Source of the DNA: Marinitoga piezophila KA3
Lineage (GTDB): Bacteria > Thermotogota > Thermotogae > Petrotogales > Petrotogaceae
Reading direction: 5' to 3'
DNA: 64,000 nucleotides
Assembly (NCBI RefSeq): GCF_000255135.1
Contig: NC_016751.1
Coordinates: forward strand, 1,364,001-1,428,000
The notes below the pieces were generated by a model. It was not told the origin of the DNA and ran no database searches. It saw only the letters and a program-made list of their open reading frames with translations. Position numbers and translations under genes: made by a program. This document shows, piece by piece, positions 1 through 7,941 of this stretch (position 1 is the stretch's first letter; every line of letters begins with the position of its first letter).

Positions 1-750
1 AGGATAATATCTGCTGATATGTAAAGGTATATTTTTTGAAATGCTGGAAATCCATTTTACCAGTTCTGTGAATTCTCTTTCATCATCATTTCCTTCTGTG
101 ACTATAAGTGTTGTTATTTCAACATCTGAGATAAAATTATATGCCAATTTTATTGTGTTCATTACAGGTTCTTTTTTTCCGCCTATTATTTTGGCATAGA
201 ATTCATTATTGAATCCTTTTAAGTCTATATTCATTGCATCTATATAGGGTAATAATTCCATTAAAGGTTTTTCTGAGATATAACCGTTGGTTACCATTAC
301 GGTTTTTATTCCGTGTTTTTTTACTAATTTCGCAGTATCGAGAACAAATTCATACCATATATTTGGTTCTGAATATGTAAATGCAAGCATTTTTGCATGG
401 TTTTCCAGTAAAAGATTCAGAATGTCCTGTGGAGTTAATTTATAGATTTTCCATGGGGATTCCTGGGAGATTTCAAAGTTTTGACAGAATTTACATCTAA
501 AATTACATCCCCATGTACCTATTGATATTATGTTTTCGCCTGGATGGAAATGAAAAAGGGGTTTTTTTTCTATAGGATCGTTTGCAATTGCTGTTATTTC
601 ACCATAGTTTAATGTGTATAATTTTCCGTCAACATTCTTACGCACTCTACATATTCCTGTAGAGCTGTTTTTTATTATGCAATTGTGAGGACATAATGTA
701 CATTGAACTTTATTATTTTCAAGTGTTTTATAATATAATGCTTCTTTCAT
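1..750 (-). CDS. amrS: AmmeMemoRadiSam-type radical SAM enzyme (partial)
   Basis: My translation of the minus strand from an ATG at 748-750 stays open to the window edge, so the 3' part is missing (250 codons visible; family members are about 330). Seen: an N-terminal four-cysteine patch (CTLCPHNC...GICRVR) and then the radical SAM motif CNFRCKFC. This pair of motifs is typical of the AmrS family, which travels with AMMECR1 and Memo proteins. The start lies 1 base from the stop of the AMMECR1 gene, so the two are translated together. The reaction catalysed by this family is not established to my knowledge; radical generation from S-adenosylmethionine at a [4Fe-4S] cluster is family knowledge. 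An alternative is a pyruvate-formate-lyase activase-like enzyme, but the AMMECR1 neighbour argues for AmrS. Confidence 0.88.
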   Translation of the reverse strand, partial: MKEALYYKTLENNKVQCTLCPHNCIIKNSSTGICRVRKNVDGKLYTLNYGEITAIANDPIEKKPLFHFHPGENIISIGTWGCNFRCKFCQNFEISQESPWKIYKLTPQDILNLLLENHAKMLAFTYSEPNIWYEFVLDTAKLVKKHGIKTVMVTNGYISEKPLMELLPYIDAMNIDLKGFNNEFYAKIIGGKKEPVMNTIKLAYNFISDVEITTLIVTEGNDDEREFTELVKWISSISKNIPLHISRYYP

Positions 751-751
751 T

Positions 752-1270
752 TTAGAAATATCTTTCCACTGTGAATCTATATATTTCGTATGGCTCTGAG
801 AAGATACCAGCTTTTAATTTAGCAATTCTTAATTGTTCTTCAACAGTGTTTACGCCATCAAGTGCTGGTAGTAAAACTCCTTTTTTCCAGCCGCTAACAA
901 CTATTACACCATATATTTCCGGGTCTAAATCTTCTTCTGATTCAACGTATTCAGGTTCGCTTAATACGTCAACACTTACCATTATGTCATCGAGTTCATC
1001 AGCTGTAACAGGATTAAACCTGTAATCTCTTGTAGCTGCAGCAATTGCATTTTCTCGTATTTCTATTGCAAGATTGTCATATACTGGTTCTATTGTTCCT
1101 ATACAACCCCTTAAATCTCCGTTTAATTTATGAAGAGTTACAAAACATGCAGCTCTTTTGTTTAATAGGTCATCTGGAAGGTTATCTCTTATTTCGATTT
1201 TTTTCCCATATTTAATGTAATTTTCAATAACTTCTATAGCCCATTTTACATAAGGATGTTTTCCTTCCAT
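752..1270 (-). CDS. amrA: AMMECR1 domain protein
   Basis: A 172-residue protein covering a complete AMMECR1 fold, with the family hallmark LRGCIGTIEP near residue 55 and a conserved run around residues 75-125. The biochemical role is unknown; the family is conserved from archaea to humans and in bacteria is linked with Memo and AmrS proteins. ATG start at 1270 preceded by GGGGTGA at a good distance. It follows truB by 24 bases and is directly followed by the radical SAM gene, so it is the penultimate visible member of the long minus-strand run. No Memo (amrB) gene is visible; it may lie beyond the left edge or elsewhere. Confidence 0.93.
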   Translation of the reverse strand: MEGKHPYVKWAIEVIENYIKYGKKIEIRDNLPDDLLNKRAACFVTLHKLNGDLRGCIGTIEPVYDNLAIEIRENAIAAATRDYRFNPVTADELDDIMVSVDVLSEPEYVESEEDLDPEIYGVIVVSGWKKGVLLPALDGVNTVEEQLRIAKLKAGIFSEPYEIYRFTVERYF

Positions 1271-1294
1271 GTTTTCACCCCATTTAGGTATTTA

Positions 1295-2209
1295 TTAAAT
1301 AAATACCTTTTTTAATTTGAAAACCCTTTCATTTCTATTTTGATTAATAAGGGTGTTTATAAATGAAGAGTTTCTTTCTGCTTTTGCTATGGCCAGTAGA
1401 TTATTTTTATTATCAATTAGCGAAACAAGGGTATCCTTTTTAAAATCTTCAAATTTTATAATATTATCTACAACAATTTGACGACCATGTTTTACGTTTT
1501 CAATACCCTCATTGTTTAGAATAACTTTTGGGAAATCTAAAACATCTAATAAAGGAATTAAATTTTCTGAAGATATTTTTTCCAATTCAACAGCTTTGTC
1601 TATTGAGAATTTGCCCACATTTAATCTTCTGAGCTCTGTGGTTACTGCTCCACATCCTATTTTATATCCTATATCCATTATTAATGAACGGATATATGTT
1701 CCTGATGAAACTTTGCAGGTAAATTCAAATTCTCCATGGTCTTTTATGGATATGTTCCAGATATCATAAATCTCCACCTCTTTGGGTGGCATTTTTATTA
1801 TTTTACCTTCTCTGGCTAATTCGTATAATTTTTTTCCTTTGTATTTTCGTGCAGAATACATTGGTGGAACCTGTTTGTATTTTCCAATAAATGATATTAT
1901 TGTATCCTCAAGTTTTTCTATTTCAGAATCTGTAAATTCATTTTTTTCTGTGATTTTACCGGTGATATCAAACGTATCTGTTATTATTCCTAATTTTGCT
2001 TTTACATGATAAACCTTGTCCTGATGTTGTAAATATTCTAAAAGTCTGGTTCCTTTATTTACTCCAATTATCAATAATCCAGTTGCAAAAGGGTCTAATG
2101 TTCCAGAATGCCCAACTTTTTTAGTTGAAAAGATTTTTCGTATTTCGTTTACAACATCGTGTGATGTTATTCCTTCTGGTTTATCAACCAAAAGAAATCC
2201 ATTATTCAT
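1295..2209 (-). CDS. truB: tRNA pseudouridine(55) synthase
   Basis: TruB makes pseudouridine at position 55 of the T-loop of tRNAs. The conserved N-terminus (MNNGFLLVDKPEGITSHDVV) and the catalytic motif GHSGTLDPFATGLL, whose Asp is the nucleophile, are both present. The C-terminal part is PUA-like and diverged. An open frame extends 10 codons further upstream to 2239, but I set the start at 2209: AGGTGAAG lies just before this ATG, it matches the family N-terminus, and it gives an 8-base overlap with rbfA, as at other junctions here. Product 304 aa, usual for bacterial TruB. The pairing with rbfA is a common bacterial arrangement, though ribF, often adjacent, is absent. Confidence 0.95.
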   Translation of the reverse strand: MNNGFLLVDKPEGITSHDVVNEIRKIFSTKKVGHSGTLDPFATGLLIIGVNKGTRLLEYLQHQDKVYHVKAKLGIITDTFDITGKITEKNEFTDSEIEKLEDTIISFIGKYKQVPPMYSARKYKGKKLYELAREGKIIKMPPKEVEIYDIWNISIKDHGEFEFTCKVSSGTYIRSLIMDIGYKIGCGAVTTELRRLNVGKFSIDKAVELEKISSENLIPLLDVLDFPKVILNNEGIENVKHGRQIVVDNIIKFEDFKKDTLVSLIDNKNNLLAIAKAERNSSFINTLINQNRNERVFKLKKVFI

Positions 2210-2564
2210 TTTCTTCACCTTTATTTTGAGATATTTCATCTAGTAATTTATGAATTTTTATGCTTTCTTCAATCCCGGTGTCTTTATGAAATCTTAATTC
2301 TGGAATTTTATACATTCTAATGTTTCTACCAATTATGCTTTTAAAGAATCCTTTTGCTTTTTCAAGAACAGCAATGATTTCATCGGCATCACCACCAAAT
2401 ACAGAAACATATATATCTGCATATGATTTGTCTCTTGATAATTCTACCCTTGTGGCTGAAATTAATTTTCCCTGTATTTTAGGGTCTCGTAAATTTGAAA
2501 CATTTGTATTTATTATTTTCATTATTTCTGATTCTATCATTTCTCTTCTAAATTCTTTAGCCAT
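2202..2564 (-). CDS. rbfA: 30S ribosome-binding factor A
   Basis: RbfA is a small KH-fold protein that binds the 30S subunit during late 16S rRNA maturation. The sequence shows the typical N-terminus (MAKEFRREMIESEIMKII) and the core KSYADIYVSVFG. The frame is open 15 codons further upstream, but GGAGGA sits directly before the ATG at 2564 and the extra residues would be read inside the HDOD gene. Product 120 aa, normal for the family. It overlaps the HDOD gene by 8 bases and truB by 8 bases, so translation of the three is probably coupled. Confidence 0.94.
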   Translation of the reverse strand: MAKEFRREMIESEIMKIINTNVSNLRDPKIQGKLISATRVELSRDKSYADIYVSVFGGDADEIIAVLEKAKGFFKSIIGRNIRMYKIPELRFHKDTGIEESIKIHKLLDEISQNKGEENE

Positions 2565-3459
2565 TGTTATCCTCCTCCGTTTCTGTATCGCTTTCAAGGA
2601 ATGAATCAAGATTCATGAAGTCATTTGATTCTTCAAGTTTTTGTTCGAGATTTTTTAGAAATTCAAGGTATTTTGTTGCTGTCATGTTGAATTTGTTCCA
2701 GACGACATCTGATGGAACAGGTATGTCGTAACTTCCAGAGTATCCGTAATAAATAGTATTTATGGTTGAATTGGCAAGATGTACAATATATACGTTCATA
2801 ATAAATGAATCTATTTGAAGTTTTTCTGGATCGTTATGGAATTCTGCAGTATATACAACATTTTCCGGTAAATTCCAATTTTCAAATAAGGTTTTTCCAA
2901 GGGTAGTATGAGACATTACGTTTAACATTTGTTCTGCCCTTGAAAAAGAAACTTTTTTGTATTCAGATACGTTTAATATCATTTCTACTGTTTCAGGGGT
3001 TACTATACCCATAGCTATTTTACCAAGATCATGTAACATCCCACTTAAAAATATTTCTTCTTTGTCAGGATAATTTACAATTTGAGCAAGTTGTTCAGAA
3101 GCTATGGCAACTGCTATACTGTGCTGCCAGAATTTTTTTGAATCAAGAAAGTCAAAGTCGCGTCTGAAAAAAGAATCAGCGACAAATATTCCCATAGCAA
3201 GGTTTCTAACGGTTTTGAATCCTAAAATATTTATAGCCTGAGAAATTTTGGTAATTTTTCGTGGTAATGCATAATACGCAGAATTACATAATTTTAAAAT
3301 TTTTGCCACCAGTGGTGGCGATTGTAAAACAGCTTTTTCCAGTTCTTTGGTATTTGAGGTTGGATTGGAAGCTATGTCCATTATTCGTTGAATTATAAAA
3401 TCAGGTGTTGGGAGTTCGGATAATTTTTTTAAAATTTCTTTCATTGTAGGATTAGCCAT
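2557..3459 (-). CDS. HDOD domain protein
   Basis: A 300-residue protein. The HDOD domain (degenerate HD-type output domain) spans about residues 10-210, recognisable from LPTPDFIIQRIMDIASNP, the SYY/AILGFK-type core (AINILGFKTVRNLAMG) and MLHDLGKIAMG. HDOD proteins act in signal transduction and are usually not classical phosphodiesterases. The C-terminal 25 residues are acidic. I chose the ATG at 3459, because GGAAAGTGA precedes it; an in-frame TTG at 3480 lacks a ribosome site and lies inside the kinase gene. It follows the histidine kinase by 4 bases, which suggests a kinase-output partnership (inference). Confidence 0.85.
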   Translation of the reverse strand: MANPTMKEILKKLSELPTPDFIIQRIMDIASNPTSNTKELEKAVLQSPPLVAKILKLCNSAYYALPRKITKISQAINILGFKTVRNLAMGIFVADSFFRRDFDFLDSKKFWQHSIAVAIASEQLAQIVNYPDKEEIFLSGMLHDLGKIAMGIVTPETVEMILNVSEYKKVSFSRAEQMLNVMSHTTLGKTLFENWNLPENVVYTAEFHNDPEKLQIDSFIMNVYIVHLANSTINTIYYGYSGSYDIPVPSDVVWNKFNMTATKYLEFLKNLEQKLEESNDFMNLDSFLESDTETEEDNNG

Positions 3460-3463
3460 TTTA

Positions 3464-4933
3464 TCACTTTCCTTTATCAAATTCTATATAAAAACGGGTT
3501 CCCTTATTTTCAACGCTTTTTAGCCAGATTTTTCCTCCCTGCATTTCAACAAGTTCTTTTACAACAGATAACCCTATTCCTGTTCCAGAAACTTCATATG
3601 TCAATGATGAATCAACTCTATAGAATTTTTCGAAGATTTTTTCGTGATGTTCTTTTGGAATTCCAATTCCATTATCTTCTACGAGTATCCATACCTTATC
3701 TCCCCTGTCCTGTAGGGTTATTTTTACAAATTTTAAATCTTTTCTTTTATCACTGTATTTTATGGCGTTATCTATTAAATTAGACAGTATTTGTTTTACT
3801 CTTGTTCTATCGAGATTAACAATTATATTTTCTTTTGGTAAAACTTTATACAATTTAACATCATTGCTTTCAGCTTTTGATTTATTTGAGGAATATACTT
3901 CATCAATTAATTCATTTAATGAAAATTCTTCTTTTTTAATATTTATACTCTTCATTTCAAGTCTTGAGAAATCGAGGATTTCATCTAATAGGTTTTGTAG
4001 ATGATTTGCCTCATTTAGTATTGTTTCCATAAAATCTTTCAAGGTTTCTGTATCCATGAAATCTAAACTTTCTACAATTGATTCAGAATAAGCTTTAATA
4101 GCTGCTAAAGGTGTTCGCAATTCATGAGATACAGTAGATAAGAATTCTGTTTTCATCTGATCTAATTTTCTTAAACGTTCCAATTCCTTTGTTCCAGTTA
4201 TATCCGATATAATAACAAGATAATTATCTTCTTCGGTTCTTAGCAAATCTATTGAAAGAAAGTGTTCATCAAACTCTTTTTCTTTGGTAATTTTTTCTCC
4301 AAATATTTCTAATTTTACCAATTCTTCTTTTATGAATTCTATTAACTTTTTTCCATATTCCTGTTCAAACTTTTCAAAATTTTTGTTTCTAAATAATTCT
4401 TTGTATTCATTATCATATACTGCTAAACCGCTAATCATTGAATCAAGGATTTGGTTTAAGAATTTTCTATTGCTTTCAATTATTTCATTTGTTTTTAGTA
4501 TTTCTTCATATAATTCAAGGTTTTCAATTATTGTTGCTGTTAAGAAACTCATTATATTTAAAAATACAGTTGCTTCATTTGAAATTTCTTCTGTATCAGT
4601 TTCACATGCATATATCAGCAGTAATTTTTGGGATCGTGAAAATGGGATAATTAAAGCACTCCCGCCTTCTTCAAGCGGGAATACTGATATTTTTAATGAT
4701 TTTGCAGCCCAGGATACAAGATCCATAATTTCTTCCGGAACGTTTTTGTTGTTTACTTCTTCAAAACCTTTCTCTGTCGGTTTTAAGAAATATGCATTAT
4801 TTACTGTTAATATTCTATTTACCAGTGTATTAATGGAATTTTCAATTTGGGAAAGGTCTTTTAGAGAACTTATTTCCATTACAAGATCAGAAATTTTGGA
4901 ATATGTTTCCAGAATTAAGTCTTTTTGTTCCAT
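3464..4933 (-). CDS. Soluble sensor histidine kinase (GAF-PAS-HisKA-HATPase)
   Basis: A 489-residue kinase without membrane segments. Residues about 1-145 resemble a GAF sensor, 155-255 a PAS domain, then the HisKA box VSHELRTPL with the phospho-acceptor His270, and a HATPase with N box (LSNLIDNAIKYS), G1 (EDNGIGIP) and G2 (GTGIGLSVV). It should therefore sense a cytoplasmic signal. ATG start with AAGGAG. It lies 3 bases after the DUF1667 gene, so it belongs to the redox operon, which makes redox state or a glycerol metabolite a plausible input (inference). No response regulator is adjacent; the nearest in the window is the plus-strand sigma54-type regulator at 10008. Confidence 0.92.
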   Translation of the reverse strand: MEQKDLILETYSKISDLVMEISSLKDLSQIENSINTLVNRILTVNNAYFLKPTEKGFEEVNNKNVPEEIMDLVSWAAKSLKISVFPLEEGGSALIIPFSRSQKLLLIYACETDTEEISNEATVFLNIMSFLTATIIENLELYEEILKTNEIIESNRKFLNQILDSMISGLAVYDNEYKELFRNKNFEKFEQEYGKKLIEFIKEELVKLEIFGEKITKEKEFDEHFLSIDLLRTEEDNYLVIISDITGTKELERLRKLDQMKTEFLSTVSHELRTPLAAIKAYSESIVESLDFMDTETLKDFMETILNEANHLQNLLDEILDFSRLEMKSINIKKEEFSLNELIDEVYSSNKSKAESNDVKLYKVLPKENIIVNLDRTRVKQILSNLIDNAIKYSDKRKDLKFVKITLQDRGDKVWILVEDNGIGIPKEHHEKIFEKFYRVDSSLTYEVSGTGIGLSVVKELVEMQGGKIWLKSVENKGTRFYIEFDKGK

Positions 4934-4936
4934 ATC

Positions 4937-5320
4937 CTACTCCTTTTCTACAGTTCTTGTTATTATAAGATTTGCAGATGTGTTCATGAAGCCTTCTATT
5001 ACTATATCGCCTCTTTTTACAGGAGCTTCAACTTCAATTTTGTTTATTTCTTTCATAGCCTCCTCAAATAATCTTAAAGGAATTGCTTCAGTTGTTTTTA
5101 CAGAAGCGAGAGGATATTTTCCATTTTTAACTTTTATACTTGTTACGAGTATTCTATGAGGATCTTTTATTTCCTGAATAGCATATTCTTTACCTCGAGG
5201 ACACCTGTTTCCTGAGATATTTATTATTTCCATATTTTGAGTATATTCAACATGTACTTTACAACCAATTGGACATCTAACACATACGAGATCCTTAGCC
5301 AAGTTTTGAGATGAGTTCAT
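4937..5320 (-). CDS. DUF1667 iron-sulfur-like protein
   Basis: A 127-residue protein with CVRCPIGC (Cys13, Cys16, Cys20) and a further Cys40 in NRCPRG, a four-cysteine set suited to an Fe-S cluster or zinc. This is the DUF1667 family, which is regularly encoded beside a GlpA-like dehydrogenase and a small FAD/NAD oxidoreductase. I infer that the three form an electron-transfer complex, analogous to GlpABC, with this protein as the third subunit. Start ATG at 5320 behind GAGGTGA, overlapping the upstream oxidoreductase by 26 bases, an unusually long overlap. Confidence 0.85.
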   Translation of the reverse strand: MNSSQNLAKDLVCVRCPIGCKVHVEYTQNMEIINISGNRCPRGKEYAIQEIKDPHRILVTSIKVKNGKYPLASVKTTEAIPLRLFEEAMKEINKIEVEAPVKRGDIVIEGFMNTSANLIITRTVEKE

Positions 5321-6518
5321 CAGCTGTCACCTCGATTTCATCAATATTTTCACCATCAAATGGTCTGATTTTAACAACTATCATTTCTGGAGGTCGAGCA
5401 TCTTCTTCGACTTTTTCAATTCCTAAAGGATTTATTTTTATACTTGCCTTTTCAAATACAGTAGATACCCTTATGTATAAAGTAGATTCTTCTGTAGGAT
5501 CTATATAAACAGGATGCACTATACCAATGTTTTCACCTTTTCTAACTTTAATTAATTTCTTTTTTTCATATTTTCCCTGAGCATATAATGCTGCATATTT
5601 ACCTGCTTTTTCTCCTTCTTTTGCAACGAAATCTACGAGATCAAAGATTACAGTACAGTTTCCTGCTGCAAATATCCAGTCTTCACTTGTCTGGTTAGTA
5701 TTTGATACTAAAAATCCAGGATCAGCATCAACAAAATCAACAGGTTTGGTTGATGGAATTAATCCAACAGATGTAATTAACATATCTACATCAAAAACTT
5801 TTTCTGTTCCAGGTATAGGATTCCATTTATAATCCACCTGTGAAGCTATTACTTTTTCCAGTCTTTTTTCACCTTCTATAGCAGTAACTGTGTGCGAAAG
5901 ATATAATGGAATATTAAAATCCCTTAAACATTGTTGGATATTTCTTTCAAGACCACCAGGATAAGGCATTATTTCAAGTACAGCTTCAACCTTTATTCCT
6001 TCAAGTGTAAGCCTTCTTGCCATAATTAAACCAATATCACCAGAACCAAGAATAACAGCTTTATTTCCAGGTTTTAAATTTTCTAAGTTAATAAATCTTT
6101 GTGCAAGTCCTGCAGTAAATACTCCTGTTATTCTCTTTCCTGGAACTGGTAACGAATTGAAATGTCGTTCTCTTGCTCCTGTTGCCATAACAAGAGCTTT
6201 TGTTTCAATTTCATGTATACCTCTTCTGTCTACAAAAATTATTCTTTTATCTTTTGTAACTTCCAGAACATATGTTCCATATAGTATATTTAAGTCTTTT
6301 ATTCTTTCTTTAGCTAACTCTTTAAATTCCGGACCTGTTAAGTCTTTTTTGAAATAATGCAAACCAAAACCATTATGAATACATTGATTTAATACTCCAC
6401 CTGTATCTTCATCTCGTTCTAATAATATTACATCTGCACCTTCTCTTGTTGCACTATATGCAGCTGCCATTCCAGCAGCACCGCCACCTATAATTACCAC
6501 ATCTGTTTTATATTTCAT
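5295..6518 (-). CDS. NAD(P)/FAD-dependent oxidoreductase, GlpB-position subunit
   Basis: A 407-residue pyridine-nucleotide disulfide oxidoreductase-type flavoprotein: an FAD-binding GGGAAGMAAA motif near residue 15, a second Rossmann motif GSGDIGLIMARRL near 170 and a conserved TSVGLIPST segment. It lacks a redox-active CxxC pair. Family knowledge puts such proteins in complexes with GlpA-like and DUF1667 proteins for oxidation of glycerol 3-phosphate or a similar polyol phosphate. I set the start at the ATG at 6518: AAGGTGAG precedes it and it forms an ATGA overlap with the GlpA-like gene. An earlier in-frame ATG at 6545 is inside that gene and poorly placed. Confidence 0.88.
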   Translation of the reverse strand: MKYKTDVVIIGGGAAGMAAAYSATREGADVILLERDEDTGGVLNQCIHNGFGLHYFKKDLTGPEFKELAKERIKDLNILYGTYVLEVTKDKRIIFVDRRGIHEIETKALVMATGARERHFNSLPVPGKRITGVFTAGLAQRFINLENLKPGNKAVILGSGDIGLIMARRLTLEGIKVEAVLEIMPYPGGLERNIQQCLRDFNIPLYLSHTVTAIEGEKRLEKVIASQVDYKWNPIPGTEKVFDVDMLITSVGLIPSTKPVDFVDADPGFLVSNTNQTSEDWIFAAGNCTVIFDLVDFVAKEGEKAGKYAALYAQGKYEKKKLIKVRKGENIGIVHPVYIDPTEESTLYIRVSTVFEKASIKINPLGIEKVEEDARPPEMIVVKIRPFDGENIDEIEVTADELISKLG

Positions 6519-7939
6519 ATTCTCACCTTCGAATTCACTATCCATGTTCCTTTTTCATTTTGAGTAATTTCTTCAGGTTTTCGGCCTGTATATTCAGCAA
6601 GTATTTTAAGGATTTTCGCTGTACAGAATCCGCCCTGACATTCTCCAAATGATGCACGTGTCATAAATTTTATATCATCCAGGGTTCTTGCACCATTGTT
6701 TATGGCATCGATGATTTCTTTTTTTGTAACTTTATTACAATGACAGATCATTTCTCCAGCATTTGGATCTTCCTGGATAATTTTATTCCATTCGTTTCTA
6801 TCAATGTGAACTAAATGAGGTGTTCTTTGAGTGATAGGATTATAGTCGTTTCTTTTTGAAAGGTTTATTCCCAATTTTTCCTGAATTAGATAATCAACAA
6901 CATATTTTGCTATAGCAGGAGCTGCTGTTAAACCAGGTGATCTAATTCCAGATACGTGGATAGCACCACTTTTTCCAACGTCTATATAAAAGTCTTTTTT
7001 CTCAGTTTCCGGACGTAATCCTGCAAAGGTTTTCACAAGATGTCTTCTAAAATTAAGATTTGGAACGAGTTTCATACCTTTTTCTTTTACTTCATTTAAT
7101 CCTTCTCTGGTTGTTGCTGTATCCTTTTTGGAAATTACTCTATTTGCATTTGGTCCAACTAAAAATCCACCATCTACAGTAGGTAAAACGAGACAACCTT
7201 TTGATATTCCAGTAGGTACAGGGAATATTATTGAATTGACATAGTTATAATCTTTTGATAATAAAAAATATTCACCTTTTACAGGAAATATTTCAGGAAC
7301 TTCATCGCCAAACATCTTTGCAATTTCATCTGCATATAATCCTGTGGCATTTATTACAATATCTGCTTCAAAAGTGGTATTATCGGAAAATTTTAAAAGG
7401 AATTTGTTATTTTTCTTTTCAACATCGATTAATGTTTTTCCTATAAAAGTTTTACCGCCATTTTCCCTTACTGATTTGGCAGCCTGAATTGCAACCATCC
7501 ATGGATCAAATATTCCAGCAAATTCTGCATATAATGAACGTTTGGCTCGTGGATTGATATTTGGCTCCATTTCCAGCAATTCAAGTTTTTCAACAATTCT
7601 AACGCCTTTTACGCCATTTCTTTCAGCTTTTTTTAGCAGTTCATATATATAATGTGTTTCTTCATCCTCAATAGCAACAACATGTGAACCAACTCTTTTC
7701 ATATCGAAGTTTAATTCTTTTTGCAATTCTGTATAAAGCTGATTTCCCATATAACATAGTTTAGCCCTCATTGTTCCCGGCGGATCATCGTAACCGCCGT
7801 GTAAAACTGCAGAATTTGATTTTGTTACCCCCATACCAAAATTCGTTTTTGCTTCAAATAGATAGACATCTTTTTCATATTTGTTTAACTCTCTGGCAAT
7901 TAATGTGCCAACAATTCCTCCCCCTATAACAGCAATCAA
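6515..7939 (-). CDS. GlpA-like FAD dehydrogenase with C-terminal BFD-type [2Fe-2S] domain
   Basis: A 474-residue protein. Residues 1-360 form a DAO-type FAD domain (GGGIVGTLIARELNKYE; LHGGYDDPPGTMRAKLC), followed by a BFD-like domain with Cys-His-Cys and CQGGFC cysteines near residues 400-440, as in glycerol-3-phosphate dehydrogenase GlpA and hydroxyglutarate oxidases. Likely role: oxidation of glycerol 3-phosphate, with electrons passed through the two following gene products. The start codon is TTG at 7939, the only start that leaves the FAD motif intact; a TGA lies just upstream in frame, and GGAAGTGAG is well spaced. It lies 2 bases after the secreted-protein gene. Confidence 0.87.
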   Translation of the reverse strand: MIAVIGGGIVGTLIARELNKYEKDVYLFEAKTNFGMGVTKSNSAVLHGGYDDPPGTMRAKLCYMGNQLYTELQKELNFDMKRVGSHVVAIEDEETHYIYELLKKAERNGVKGVRIVEKLELLEMEPNINPRAKRSLYAEFAGIFDPWMVAIQAAKSVRENGGKTFIGKTLIDVEKKNNKFLLKFSDNTTFEADIVINATGLYADEIAKMFGDEVPEIFPVKGEYFLLSKDYNYVNSIIFPVPTGISKGCLVLPTVDGGFLVGPNANRVISKKDTATTREGLNEVKEKGMKLVPNLNFRRHLVKTFAGLRPETEKKDFYIDVGKSGAIHVSGIRSPGLTAAPAIAKYVVDYLIQEKLGINLSKRNDYNPITQRTPHLVHIDRNEWNKIIQEDPNAGEMICHCNKVTKKEIIDAINNGARTLDDIKFMTRASFGECQGGFCTAKILKILAEYTGRKPEEITQNEKGTWIVNSKVRI

Positions 7940-7941
7940 CG

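Noticed and set aside
1295-2239. truB start at 2239
   Set aside because: No ribosome site and non-family N-terminal residues; the ATG at 2209 has AGGTGAAG and matches the family start.
4284-5159. Long plus-strand open frame (291 codons) opposite the histidine kinase
   Set aside because: It is antisense to a well-supported kinase gene, has Ser/Phe/Ile-rich composition from reversed Glu/Lys codons, no ribosome site and no family motif.
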